Below, one piece after another: positions 1 to 8,505 of a stretch of DNA of 64,000 nucleotides. The DNA is taken from the NCBI GenBank assembly GCA_964637165.1, contig CAZWVI010000003.1, positions 62,001-126,000 of the forward strand, given 5' to 3'. Under the pieces are notes generated by a model. That model searched no databases and was not told the DNA's origin. It was given only the letters and a program-made list of their open reading frames with translations. The translations under genes and the position numbers were made by a program. Numbering within the stretch: the stretch's first letter is position 1; each line of letters opens with the position of its first letter. The stretch is from CAZWVI01 sp964637165 (GTDB taxonomy: Bacteria > Planctomycetota > UBA1135).

Positions 1-2171
1 ACAAAGACGCTAGAGTTTTTTACGCTATAACGAATGTTGTGCCCGCTAATGTTGGCATCTTCATCGCGCAAGGAAGCACTTCCAGTTAAGGTGAAAGAAT
101 TTATTTGGGAGTTAATTGCATCCCAAGAAATGCGATCGGCCTTTCCGTTGGCAGAATCAGTCTCGAGTAAGACGTTGTATTGAAACCAACCACCATCTGC
201 TGAAAAATTTGCTTCACGACCTTTTAGGTTTAACGGCTTACCATCTTTCGGTTGCAGGGTTGCTTTTGCATCGCCAATAAGGTGGACACGTTTGCCGTTA
301 ATTACTTCAATCTGGCCAGCACTAAGTCGGAAAAAATCTTGATTTTCAAGAGTTCCAGTTAAGAAACAAAACTCACCAGATCCCGGGATCATAGTCGCCA
401 AGGATTGGTCACCAGATATTTTTTGTGCGGCTCCAACTAGTGCGCCGCTTAATAAAACATCGCCAAGTAGTTGCCAACTTCCATCGGTGGTGTTGATACG
501 CATTCGTTGCGCGCTGATGCCGACAACACCTTTGCGTAGCCCTAGGTTTTCAGCGGGGATTCTTACAACTGGACCACCTGATGGGTAGATGTTGTCGTTT
601 TCCCACAGGAAACGTTCAGCAACAATTTTTGCACCGTTGGGGTCAGAGGCCAAGAAAGCTTGCGCCGGCCAGCCATCGAGTTCCGCGCGGGTGTTTTCAA
701 TCAAGCGCATGCTAGTGCCAACAATGCGCACATCTTCTCGGTCAAAGCGCACCTTGCCGCGTGCCTCGATAGCGCCCAAGCCACTTCCGTGCCAGTCGCT
801 TTGATAATCAACCTCGTCAGCATGACAAGTTGAGTGGGTGCCGTCCTCTTCTTTTAATTCGACCTTGACATCGCCAATAGCCTTTAAGTCTTGGCTTTTT
901 TCAATAGTAATTTTGTTGGCGCGCATTGCCATGCCATCGCCGCGATCTAAGGCGACGCGACCAATAAGTTCGGTGGCGCCGTCAGGGTAGTGCCACAAAT
1001 CATCGCAGTTAGCACCATTGTTGGCAAAACTAACATCGCCACTAGCATGAGCAATTCCTTGCTCGCGCTCAAAGGAATCTGCGCTGAATTCACCGCTTGG
1101 CAATTCTCCACGAACGCCACCCCAAATCATTGAATCTCGGTTTTGGCCTAGCCATGCACCGCCATTGCTGTTTGCCCATGAACGGTTGCCAAAGACCATG
1201 TTGATTGGCGGCTGCAGCTCCATGCCATCGAAACCGGCAGCATTCCAGTTGGGCGTAGCGCCATTACAGTTAAGAGTAAAATCTTCGGTGCGCTGGTCTT
1301 TGCTTGAAACAATTTCGCACGGTGCTCCGAGCTTCGCGTTCGAAAAACTTAAAGCACCGTTTTCAGAGTTCGCGCTAACATTGAATAGAGAGCAAGTGAC
1401 TTGGGTGTCATTGGGTGCAAAAACACGACAAAATTTGTCGGCAAGAAAACTCAATTCAAAAACACTTTCGTGATTCCCAAGGCTACCTCGGCCATCAAAG
1501 TTGCCACTCCAGCGTTCTTGGTTATTAGAAACCAACGACCATTGACTGACTGCGCCTTGTCCGCCAAAAAGGAAGCGTTGGCTCTGAAGTTTGGCAAGCA
1601 ATTTTGAACTAGCGAGCTTGAAACTATTACCTTCCAAAGTAAATGGATTTTTGGTTGATAGTTCAGCGTTGTGAGGATCAATAAAAAGGACTTCGGTGGT
1701 AAGGACTAACTCTCCAGATGTTGAAGGAAAACTAATTGTCGGCCCCTCTAATTCCCAAGTGCGATTTTGATCAAGTTTTAAATTAACCCCTTGGTTGTTT
1801 AGGAAGATTTTTGCTTGTTTGCTACGGGCGTGATAGACAATAGTTTCGCCGGTTAAATCGTATTGAATTATTTCGGCGTTTGGCAAAGTCATTAAGTCGT
1901 CCGCAAAAATTGGATCATTACCGCGAACTAAAATTTTGGTGTAAATTGGTGAACTTTCATTGTTTTCGTTTACGAAATCATCAATTACAAACTCAACCTC
2001 GCCAACGAAGGCGGTTTCGATAGACCCGAGACCAGGAACAAATTGTTGCAGGCCGGTTGAGTGAGCAAGTTGTTCTTGTTCATCCTCTCGGTGTAATAAA
2101 AAATCAACAATCAATGCGCCGGCCACTAAGGCAAAGCCTATAAAGCCAAGTCGTCGCAGGAGTTGGTTCAC
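1..2171 (-). CDS. LptC/LptA (OstA-like) LPS-export periplasmic protein, partial
   Basis: The reading frame stays open on the minus strand from a GTG at 2171 to the left edge (about 723 codons), so the C-terminus is missing. The first residues are a basic stretch (NQLLRRL) and one hydrophobic helix of about 20 residues, giving an inner-membrane anchor with the rest in the periplasm. The body is a long series of short beta-rich units of the type 'D..I.A..L....' typical of OstA/LptA/LptC folds, which form the bridge carrying LPS from inner to outer membrane. The GTG overlaps the kdsC stop as GTGA, so the two are translationally coupled, and the kdsD-kdsC-lptC order is the classic KDO/LPS transport operon. 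The protein is much larger than the usual ~190-residue LptC, suggesting fused LptC plus LptA-like repeats. The family call is inferred from fold-like sequence pattern and context. Confidence 0.6.
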   Translation of the reverse strand, partial: MNQLLRRLGFIGFALVAGALIVDFLLHREDEQEQLAHSTGLQQFVPGLGSIETAFVGEVEFVIDDFVNENNESSPIYTKILVRGNDPIFADDLMTLPNAEIIQYDLTGETIVYHARSKQAKIFLNNQGVNLKLDQNRTWELEGPTISFPSTSGELVLTTEVLFIDPHNAELSTKNPFTLEGNSFKLASSKLLAKLQSQRFLFGGQGAVSQWSLVSNNQERWSGNFDGRGSLGNHESVFELSFLADKFCRVFAPNDTQVTCSLFNVSANSENGALSFSNAKLGAPCEIVSSKDQRTEDFTLNCNGATPNWNAAGFDGMELQPPINMVFGNRSWANSNGGAWLGQNRDSMIWGGVRGELPSGEFSADSFEREQGIAHASGDVSFANNGANCDDLWHYPDGATELIGRVALDRGDGMAMRANKITIEKSQDLKAIGDVKVELKEEDGTHSTCHADEVDYQSDWHGSGLGAIEARGKVRFDREDVRIVGTSMRLIENTRAELDGWPAQAFLASDPNGAKIVAERFLWENDNIYPSGGPVVRIPAENLGLRKGVVGISAQRMRINTTDGSWQLLGDVLLSGALVGAAQKISGDQSLATMIPGSGEFCFLTGTLENQDFFRLSAGQIEVINGKRVHLIGDAKATLQPKDGKPLNLKGREANFSADGGWFQYNVLLETDSANGKADRISWDAINSQINSFTLTGSASLRDEDANISGHNIRYSVKNSSVF

Positions 2172-2680
2172 AATGTGGAAGTTGACTGCGCGTTACGCAA
2201 GAAGTCACAGGCTTCTCGTAGAGCGCCATTTCCAGCGGCCGCAGTTGTCACAATGTCGGCGGCAGCTTTTACTTCGGGCATAGCATTCGCGGGTGCAAAT
2301 CGCAGACCGCTTGCGGCAAACATTGCTAGGTCTGGAATGTCGTCACCAATTACCGCAACTTGTTCGATTGTCAATTGCCGATCGCGGCAAACGGTTTCAA
2401 TTAGAGGAGTCTTTTCGATTGAGCCCATAATTACTTCGCTAACACCCAGTCGTTCGGCGCGATGTTGCACCGCCGGGTTGTTGCGCCCGCTAATAATTAC
2501 GATTTCAATCCCACACTTTATTAATTGAGTTATTCCATAACCATCTTGCACCGAAAAATTAACACTTTCACTTCCGTCGGCATAAACGGTGATGTGGCCA
2601 TCAGTCCAAACGCCATCGACGTCGGTAATGAAAAGTTTTATCTTCGCGGCTTTGGCGATGAGGTCGGGGTTATCAATCAC
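2168..2680 (-). CDS. kdsC: 3-deoxy-D-manno-octulosonate 8-phosphate phosphatase
   Basis: This 170-residue HAD phosphatase removes the 8-phosphate from KDO-8-P, giving free KDO for the inner core of LPS in the cytoplasm. The N-terminal HAD motif reads FITDVDGVWTDG, with the DxD nucleophile/acid pair, and the late motif GDDIPDLAMF supplies the Mg-binding acidic residues. Length and lack of a cap domain match the tetrameric C0-type KdsC family. Its ATG overlaps the end of kdsD as ATGA, and its stop overlaps the next gene as GTGA, so the three genes are read as one operon. Neighbouring kdsD makes the identification firm. Confidence 0.93.
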   Translation of the reverse strand: MIDNPDLIAKAAKIKLFITDVDGVWTDGHITVYADGSESVNFSVQDGYGITQLIKCGIEIVIISGRNNPAVQHRAERLGVSEVIMGSIEKTPLIETVCRDRQLTIEQVAVIGDDIPDLAMFAASGLRFAPANAMPEVKAAADIVTTAAAGNGALREACDFLRNAQSTSTL

Positions 2681-3657
2681 AATCGTACTTCAATTAAGTC
2701 TTGAACGTCGACCAGGCCAACAACTTTATTGTTGTCGCTTGCCAAAACTGGTAACTGATCGAGATGGGTGTCTTTAATGATTCGCAGGGCATCGCCAACC
2801 AACTGGTTCTCGCGAACCAAGGATGGGTCGTTGGCCATATGATTGTCAACAGAGTCGTTTAGCGGCAAATTGTTTTCGCAGGCCATGCGACGCAAATCAC
2901 CATCCGTGAAAATTCCGGCTAGCTCTCCGGCTGCATTGACCACAATTGCTGCACCCGGCCGCCCGGGAGTTTCAGTCATGATTTCAATTACTTGGCGAAG
3001 TTCAGAGCCACTCTTAATAAGTGGTACTTCTTTTCCGGTGCGCATAATGTCGCCAATCCGCATTAAGCTGCGTCCCAAACTTCCTGCTGGATGAAAAGCG
3101 GCAAATTCTTCGCGAGTAAATTCTTTACCTTCAAGAGCGGACATTGCCAAGGCATCGCCAAGCGCAAGCATGGCAGTGGTGGTTACGGTTGGGGCTAATC
3201 CAAGCGGGCACGCTTCGGACAGCGGGCCCATTTCTAACACTAAGTCGCAGGCCTGCCCAAGCGCCGAATCGCCCGATTCGGTAATTGCCAAAGTGGTTGC
3301 GCCAATTGCTTTGAGGGGAGGCACCATTGCCACGACTTCGCGGGTAGCACCGCTTTTTGATAACAGCAGCACCAAGTCTTCGGCGCGCACCCGTCCCAAA
3401 TCGCCGTGCATTGCCTCGGCTGGATGTAAACACAAGCTGGGTGTGCCTATGCTAGCTAAGGTTGCAGAAATTTTCTGGCCAATGAGCCCGGCTTTGCCCA
3501 TGCCGCTAACCACCACTCGACCAGTGCAATTCAGCACCGCCGCCACCGCCTTGTCGAAGGAATCGTCAAGCCGCTCGGCCAGCGTGCCAATCGCGGCGGC
3601 CTCAAGTTTGAGTACTTCAAGCCCGCGTTGGCGGGCGGTATTTCGGTCGACTTCCAT
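2677..3657 (-). CDS. kdsD: D-arabinose 5-phosphate isomerase (SIS + CBS pair)
   Basis: This 326-residue enzyme interconverts ribulose-5-P and arabinose-5-P, the first committed precursor of KDO. Residues ~30-170 form the sugar isomerase (SIS) domain, with the GMGKAGLIGQKI segment and the SKSGATREV phosphosugar loop. Residues ~205-325 are two CBS domains (AGIFTDGDLRR in the first, GLVDVQDLIE in the second). Length and domain order match KdsD/KpsF/GutQ. It is first in a minus-strand operon with kdsC and the LptC-like gene, and is divergent from the M50 protease gene, with only ~44 bases between starts for both promoters. The biosynthetic role rather than a sugar-catabolic GutQ role is inferred from the kdsC neighbour. 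Confidence 0.93.
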   Translation of the reverse strand: MEVDRNTARQRGLEVLKLEAAAIGTLAERLDDSFDKAVAAVLNCTGRVVVSGMGKAGLIGQKISATLASIGTPSLCLHPAEAMHGDLGRVRAEDLVLLLSKSGATREVVAMVPPLKAIGATTLAITESGDSALGQACDLVLEMGPLSEACPLGLAPTVTTTAMLALGDALAMSALEGKEFTREEFAAFHPAGSLGRSLMRIGDIMRTGKEVPLIKSGSELRQVIEIMTETPGRPGAAIVVNAAGELAGIFTDGDLRRMACENNLPLNDSVDNHMANDPSLVRENQLVGDALRIIKDTHLDQLPVLASDNNKVVGLVDVQDLIEVRL

Positions 3658-3701
3658 ATGTGTATTGTAGGGAGGGAGGGATATTGCGAGAATGGGGGTT
3701 C

Positions 3702-4382
3702 ATGGACTCATTCGTGTTAATAGGCACCATCATTATCGTGGTGTTTTCGATTACCACCCACGAAGCCGCCCACGCTTGGGTTGCCGATCGTTTGGGCGAT
3801 TCTACCGCGCGTCGCGCTGGCCGAGTGACGCTGAACCCGCTGCCACACATTGATATGTGGATGACCATTCTGCTGCCGGGAATGTTGTTGCTTTCAGGTT
3901 CGCCATTTGTCTTTGGCGGGGCCAAACCAGTTCCAGTTAATATATTCGGTTTGCGCAACCCGCGCCGCGACTGGGCTTTGGTAGCAATTGCCGGGCCGCT
4001 TTCAAACATCCTGCAAGCCTTTTTATATACGGGAATTATGTCGGCTCTCGTAAAGATGGGAATTTTCACAGCCGAATCTCTTGGAACTCAAGTCCTCGCA
4101 GTCGGCATTTACGCCAACGCACTACTTGCGGTTTTTAACCTGATTCCAATTCCGCCACTTGACGGTTCGCGAGTGGTGATGTATTTCTTGCGCGGCGAAA
4201 TGCTAAACAAATATATCCAACTAGAACGTTACGGATTCCTTATCGTTATTGGACTTCTTTGGATGTCGGATACCATGCATACTATAATTTGGCGTGGCAT
4301 GCTGGTTATCATTGAGTCTGCCGCATCTACTTTTGGCGTTCTTTATGAGACCGCCACGGCAATGGACCACTTGTTCAATTAA
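3702..4382 (+). CDS. Site-2-type membrane metalloprotease (M50 family)
   Basis: This is a polytopic membrane protease of the compact M50 (SpoIVFB/Sll0862-like) class, without PDZ domain, about 226 residues. The zinc site HEAAH lies in the first transmembrane segment (residues ~20-24), and the late segment carries NLIPIPPLDGSR, whose Asp is the third metal ligand. Four to six hydrophobic segments are visible. I chose the ATG at 3702, after a GGGGG stretch, over an in-frame ATG at 3660 that would place a charged extension before the first helix and eat into the kdsD promoter region. The stop overlaps the scpA start as TAATG, so both are probably co-transcribed. The substrate is unknown; such proteases usually cleave membrane-bound regulators. 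Confidence 0.85.
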   Translation: MDSFVLIGTIIIVVFSITTHEAAHAWVADRLGDSTARRAGRVTLNPLPHIDMWMTILLPGMLLLSGSPFVFGGAKPVPVNIFGLRNPRRDWALVAIAGPLSNILQAFLYTGIMSALVKMGIFTAESLGTQVLAVGIYANALLAVFNLIPIPPLDGSRVVMYFLRGEMLNKYIQLERYGFLIVIGLLWMSDTMHTIIWRGMLVIIESAASTFGVLYETATAMDHLFN

Positions 4383-5233
4383 TGACTCAATCAGCGAACC
4401 CCAATTTCACCGTCCACCTCGACCGCGTTTTTCATGGTCCGCTGGATTTGTTGCTGCAACTTGTGCGTGACAGTGAATTGGAAATCCACGTAGTTTCCCT
4501 GGCTGACGTATGTGACGCATATTGTGAATTTGTGCGCGCAATGGACGAGGTCGATGTGGACGAGGCATCTGACTATTTAGTGGTCGCCGCGACTTTGTTG
4601 GCGGTTAAGAGCCGGTCCTTGCTTCCCCAGGAAGAAGTCGGCGAAGAGGAGGACCCATTTGACCCTGGCGAGGAATTAGTGCACCAACTACTGATGTACA
4701 AGGAATTGCGCCAGGCCGCTGACCAGTTGGGCATAAATTATCGTCGCCGTAGCCGCATGATGTCGGCCGGCGGCCGCTGGCTCGGCAAGTGGCTGGAAAA
4801 GAAGGACGAATCCAAAGAAGAGGAAGATTGGGATCTCGGAGATGTTTCGATTTGGGATTTGCTGAAGGTTTTTCAGCGGCTCGAAAAAGAAACGGGCTTT
4901 ATGCGCCCACATAAAGTGCAAGAATCTGGCCGCTCGCTTTCATGGTATGTGGAGGAAGTGTGGTCGCGGCTTGAGCACGGGGCTTCCCTCGATTTGGGCG
5001 ACGTGTTTAAATCCGAAAAGCTAAACCGTGGCGACGCGGCCTACTATTTAGTCGCTCTTTTGGAGCTGGCTAAACAAAAGGCCATCGATATTCACCAGGA
5101 CGAGGCGTTCGGGCGGATTAGCGTTTCACGCGTTGCCGCCGCCGTTAATGTGAATTTAGACGATTTAGACGAGGGTTTTGAGCAGAAAAGCGAAGAACTT
5201 GAGCCGGAAATAGAAAGCCTACTGGAAGAATAG
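4382..5233 (+). CDS. scpA: Segregation and condensation protein A
   Basis: This 283-residue kleisin bridges the SMC ATPase heads in the bacterial condensin complex, which organises and segregates the chromosome. The N-terminal region has the family signature FHGPLDLLLQLV, followed by the helical segment ending in AATLLAVKSRSLLP. An acidic linker (EEVGEEEDPFDPGEELV) and a C-terminal winged-helix region follow, as usual. Its ATG shares one base with the preceding protease stop. The scpB partner is not visible in this window; in many genomes it sits elsewhere or directly after scpA. The acidic C-terminal tail is longer than usual. Confidence 0.92.
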   Translation: MTQSANPNFTVHLDRVFHGPLDLLLQLVRDSELEIHVVSLADVCDAYCEFVRAMDEVDVDEASDYLVVAATLLAVKSRSLLPQEEVGEEEDPFDPGEELVHQLLMYKELRQAADQLGINYRRRSRMMSAGGRWLGKWLEKKDESKEEEDWDLGDVSIWDLLKVFQRLEKETGFMRPHKVQESGRSLSWYVEEVWSRLEHGASLDLGDVFKSEKLNRGDAAYYLVALLELAKQKAIDIHQDEAFGRISVSRVAAAVNVNLDDLDEGFEQKSEELEPEIESLLEE

Positions 5234-5288
5234 GCAAGATTGACTTACATTACCGGTACCCCACGTGCCTTAAGAGCCTTAAATAACC

Positions 5289-5612
5289 ATGTCAAACGCA
5301 TTAGATGTTACTGAAGAAACATTCCAGGGTGAAGTTCTGGATTCCGATAAGCCCGTTTTAGTCGATTTTTGGGCGACTTGGTGTGGTCCATGCAAAGCTA
5401 TGGGTCCAGCCGTAGATAAGTTGGCTGCGGAAATGGACGGCAACGTAAAAGTCGTCAAGGTTGATATTGATAGCAATCCGGGAATCGCTTCCCAGTTTGG
5501 TGTAATGTCAATCCCTACCTTTATAGTTTTTAAAGGTGGAGCAGAGGCAAGCCGCAAAATGGGCATGATGTCGTTTGACGACTTCAAGGCGCTCGTTGCG
5601 GAACACGCCTAA
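5289..5612 (+). CDS. trxA: Thioredoxin
   Basis: This 107-residue cytoplasmic dithiol oxidoreductase keeps protein cysteines reduced and donates electrons to reductases. The active site WCGPC sits at residues ~31-35 within VDFWATWCGPCK, and the cis-Pro segment SIPTF and the end of the fold are intact. There is no signal peptide, so it is cytosolic. The ATG lies in an ACC-ATG context without a clear Shine-Dalgarno sequence. Length equals that of canonical TrxA. Confidence 0.96.
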   Translation: MSNALDVTEETFQGEVLDSDKPVLVDFWATWCGPCKAMGPAVDKLAAEMDGNVKVVKVDIDSNPGIASQFGVMSIPTFIVFKGGAEASRKMGMMSFDDFKALVAEHA

Positions 5613-5632
5613 ACTTAATCCTTCCAATAAGT

Positions 5633-5662
5633 AGTTGGTCGTCGCCCCACGAGCGGCCGACT
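5633..5662. other. Hairpin just upstream of fmt
   Basis: A 9-bp stem (AGTTGGTCG with CGGCCGACT, two G-U pairs) with a 12-base loop sits between trxA and fmt and ends 10 bases before the fmt ATG. No T-run follows on the plus strand, so it does not look like an intrinsic terminator. It may be an RNA structure near the translation start or chance. Confidence 0.3.
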
Positions 5663-5672
5663 AAAACAAACC

Positions 5673-6659
5673 ATGAGAACCGTCTTCATCGGTTCGCCTC
5701 CCTTTGCTGTGGAGGCCTTTGTTGCGCTGTTAAAAAGTTCAGTGGCACCGGTGGGTCTAATTACGTCTCCTGAAAGTCGTGCTGGGCGTGGTCGAAAGCC
5801 GCGGCCTAACCCATTGGTTGATGCGGCAATTGCGCATAACCCAGATTTTCCAATTCTGCGCCCTGAGAGGGCAAGTTCGAATGAAGCGATTGCATGGTTG
5901 GGAGCTCTTCGTCCCGATCTTGGGGTCGTAGTTAGTTATGGTCAGTTGTTAAGCCAAGTGTTTTTAGATACACCAAGGCTTGGTTGCATAAATGTGCATG
6001 GCTCACTGTTGCCCCGATGGCGCGGCGCGAGCCCGGTGCAAGCGGCGATAAAAGCCGGCGACAATGTGAGCGGTGTTTGCATTCAGAAGATGGTCAAGCA
6101 GCTTGATGCTGGTGATGTGCTTTGCGAACAATCAATATCGGTTTCATCTCAAACCACTGCGCCAGAACTTTTTTCACAGCTCGCCAGCATGAGTGCCGAC
6201 CTATTGCCCGAGTTCCTTGAGGCACACGTTGGTTGCGAAGAGTTGCCACTTGGCCAAGCTCAGGATTTAGACCAAGTTACACACTGCCGAAAGATTATTC
6301 CAAATGATGCTCTTTGTGATTGGGGCTTGAGTGCTTTGCAGCTCGATCGCCATGTGCGCGCGATGACCGGTTGGCCGTGTGCGCGCACATTCAGCCCCGA
6401 AGGTACCGAGTTGAAAATAATTTCTGCACGAGTTATTTCAGCGGCCGATTTTTTGCAAATGCTTGAAGGCGATTCGGTCGCGCAAGTCCCCGGTTCAATT
6501 TGTATTTTTGAACATAGGTTAATTGTGGCCTGCGGCGAAGAGTTTTTAGAACTCCTTCGCATTCAACGCCCTGGAAAGGCCGCGCTTGATTGCGTGGAAT
6601 TTTTGCGGGGTTTTTCTTTGAACAGTGGTGATGTTTTCACAAACAAAAAAGATGACTGA
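5673..6659 (+). CDS. fmt: Methionyl-tRNA formyltransferase
   Basis: This 328-residue enzyme formylates initiator Met-tRNA with 10-formyl-tetrahydrofolate. The N-terminus (RTVFIGSPPFAVEAF) starts a Rossmann-like hydrolase fold; the catalytic/folate site is visible as NVHGSLLPRWRGASP (Asn and His of the catalytic trio) with the Asp in QLDAGD. The C-terminal part corresponds to the tRNA-binding OB-like domain. Length is typical. Its last eight bases overlap the start of rsmB, the same fmt-rsmB order found in many bacteria. The def gene usually found beside it is not visible here. Confidence 0.95.
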   Translation: MRTVFIGSPPFAVEAFVALLKSSVAPVGLITSPESRAGRGRKPRPNPLVDAAIAHNPDFPILRPERASSNEAIAWLGALRPDLGVVVSYGQLLSQVFLDTPRLGCINVHGSLLPRWRGASPVQAAIKAGDNVSGVCIQKMVKQLDAGDVLCEQSISVSSQTTAPELFSQLASMSADLLPEFLEAHVGCEELPLGQAQDLDQVTHCRKIIPNDALCDWGLSALQLDRHVRAMTGWPCARTFSPEGTELKIISARVISAADFLQMLEGDSVAQVPGSICIFEHRLIVACGEEFLELLRIQRPGKAALDCVEFLRGFSLNSGDVFTNKKDD

Positions 6660-7977
6660 CGAAAAAACTGCCATACGCAAATCTCGTCGTAACGGACCTG
6701 CACCAGATCCACGTAAAGTGGTTTTGAAATTGATGCGCAGCAAACGCGGCTTTCCAACCCGCCGTTTTGCTCAAGCAGCAGACCGTGAGGGATTAAGTCC
6801 CCGCGACCGCGGTCTAGCCCGCGAACTCCTATCTGGAGTTATCCGCCAACAACGCTCGCTCGACGCATTGTTCGATCCATTGATTCGCCGCGATTCAATT
6901 GATCCATTCGTGCGTTGGACTTTACGCCTGGCGATTTACCAGTTGTTCTACATGGACCGAATTCCGGTGCACGCGGCAATTGACGCGACCCTAAATGCTG
7001 GTCGCACCATGCTGCGCCATGCGCTTGGTTTTGCTAACGCGGTTTTGCGTAATGTTGACCGTGCAGTTGAAGGGGACTACCTAGCCTACATGCGTAAGTG
7101 TTTTGACGAATGCTCGGATGATCCAATTGAACGATTGGCGGTTGAGTATTCGTTCCCCAGCGACTTGGTAGACGACTGGATTAATGAAGTTGGTGAAGCT
7201 CAAGCGATTGCACGCATGCAAGCGTTCAATCAAGCGCCTCCAATGTCCTTGCGTGTCAACTCACTGCGCAGTTCGCAGAAAGAAATTTTGGCGGCTTTTG
7301 CTGAAGCAGAAATTGAAGCTGAAGCTTGTGGTGAAAATTCCATTGTGTTGATTAGCAAACGAGTTAATCCGGCTAGCATGCCAGGCTTCACCGAAGGTTG
7401 GTGGTCAGTTCAGGATTTGAGTTCACAAGACACCATCGCTTTGTCCGACCCGAAGGCCGGCGAGCGAATTTTGGATTTATGTGCAGCGCCCGGCGGTAAA
7501 TCTTTTGCGGCATTTGAGATGTCAGAAGCAAAGGCGGAAGTTGTTGCTTGTGATGTAAGCGAAAAACGACTTCAGCAAATTGAACCTGAGGCGGCGCGAC
7601 TTGGCCATCAACTTACTTGTCACACAATTCAAGAAGATGGCGGCGGAGTTCCAGACGGCGAGTGGGATCTTATTTTGTTGGATGTTCCGTGTACCAACAC
7701 AGGGGTTCTTGGAAAACGTGCCGAAGCGCGCTGGCGTTTTACCGATGATTACATCGACTCGGTTTTAGCTCAACAAAAGGCAATCATTCAAACTGCTAAA
7801 AAGTTTTGCAGTAAGAAAACTCGAGTTCTTTACTCAACTTGTTCTCTTGAGCCGGAAGAAAACAGTGAAATTGCTGAATACGCTGCCAAGGAATTGGGCT
7901 TGACCTTAAGTAAGGAACTGAAGTTCGAGCCGGACAACCGGCGAAGTGGTGGTTACGCTGCATTGCTAATACCCTAA
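6652..7977 (+). CDS. rsmB: 16S rRNA (cytosine-5)-methyltransferase RsmB
   Basis: RsmB methylates a helix-31 cytosine of 16S rRNA (C967 in E. coli). Residues ~15-140 are the NusB-like RNA-binding domain; the SAM-binding loop LDLCAAPGGKS is motif I, and the two cysteine motifs of m5C methyltransferases follow (VPCTNTG and YSTCSLEPEEN, the latter holding the nucleophile). I chose the ATG at 6652, which gives 441 residues and overlaps the fmt stop by eight bases; an ATG at 6625 would deepen the overlap. The N-terminus is rich in Lys/Arg (KSRRNGPAPDPRK), as expected for an RNA-binding protein. Confidence 0.93.
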   Translation: MTDEKTAIRKSRRNGPAPDPRKVVLKLMRSKRGFPTRRFAQAADREGLSPRDRGLARELLSGVIRQQRSLDALFDPLIRRDSIDPFVRWTLRLAIYQLFYMDRIPVHAAIDATLNAGRTMLRHALGFANAVLRNVDRAVEGDYLAYMRKCFDECSDDPIERLAVEYSFPSDLVDDWINEVGEAQAIARMQAFNQAPPMSLRVNSLRSSQKEILAAFAEAEIEAEACGENSIVLISKRVNPASMPGFTEGWWSVQDLSSQDTIALSDPKAGERILDLCAAPGGKSFAAFEMSEAKAEVVACDVSEKRLQQIEPEAARLGHQLTCHTIQEDGGGVPDGEWDLILLDVPCTNTGVLGKRAEARWRFTDDYIDSVLAQQKAIIQTAKKFCSKKTRVLYSTCSLEPEENSEIAEYAAKELGLTLSKELKFEPDNRRSGGYAALLIP

Positions 7978-7986
7978 AATCTGTAG

Positions 7987-8487
7987 GTGGCAAAAAAGAA
8001 AACAACCGAAAATGCAACTGATCACGGCCTATTTCCTGGGCTAGTGGTGGTAAGCGTGGTATTGCTGTTGTGGGGCGGAACTAATTTAAGTTTTAGTGCC
8101 CCCGACACACCACAGCCGGTGCGCGCCAAAACTGAATTAGCACCAGCCTCTTCGGTCGTGCCACGCCAACTTGATGATTTAATCCCAACGCCGGCCACGC
8201 CTCAGCCAAGCGATGAAAGTTATCTCGACGATCCGCGTTGGTTAAAGGCAGGGAAAGATGGCGATGCCGCTTGGGCTAGTTATCAGGCCGACTTGAAAGA
8301 AAGTGAAGAAGAGGGCGGGATAAATATGTTGGCTTCACGCGCCGATCTAAAACAAGCACTTGAAGAATCGGTTAGTTTGCTGGAAGGAATGAAGAGTGAT
8401 TATCAGCATGACGCCACCGCTCTTGAACAAATCAATCGTCGCCAAAAACGCTATCAGGAAAAGTTAGGGTTTACGATTGGAAAATAA
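7987..8487 (+). CDS. Small membrane-anchored protein of unknown function
   Basis: I do not recognise this 166-residue protein. It starts with GTG at 7987, a Lys-rich N-terminus (AKKKTTEN), then one hydrophobic helix (residues ~16-35), then a Pro/Ala-rich linker and a charged, helix-forming C-terminal half with a possible short coiled coil (residues ~110-160). The topology suggests a cytoplasmic tip with a periplasmic helical domain. It lies nine bases after rsmB and 18 bases before the TIM-barrel gene and is probably co-transcribed with both. There is no enzyme motif. Confidence 0.6.
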   Translation: MAKKKTTENATDHGLFPGLVVVSVVLLLWGGTNLSFSAPDTPQPVRAKTELAPASSVVPRQLDDLIPTPATPQPSDESYLDDPRWLKAGKDGDAAWASYQADLKESEEEGGINMLASRADLKQALEESVSLLEGMKSDYQHDATALEQINRRQKRYQEKLGFTIGK

Positions 8488-8505
8488 ATTAGGGGTGACA
8501 AGAAA

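Noticed and set aside
3170..3670. Open frame on the plus strand opposite kdsD
   Set aside because: Serine/proline-rich shadow of a strongly conserved gene.
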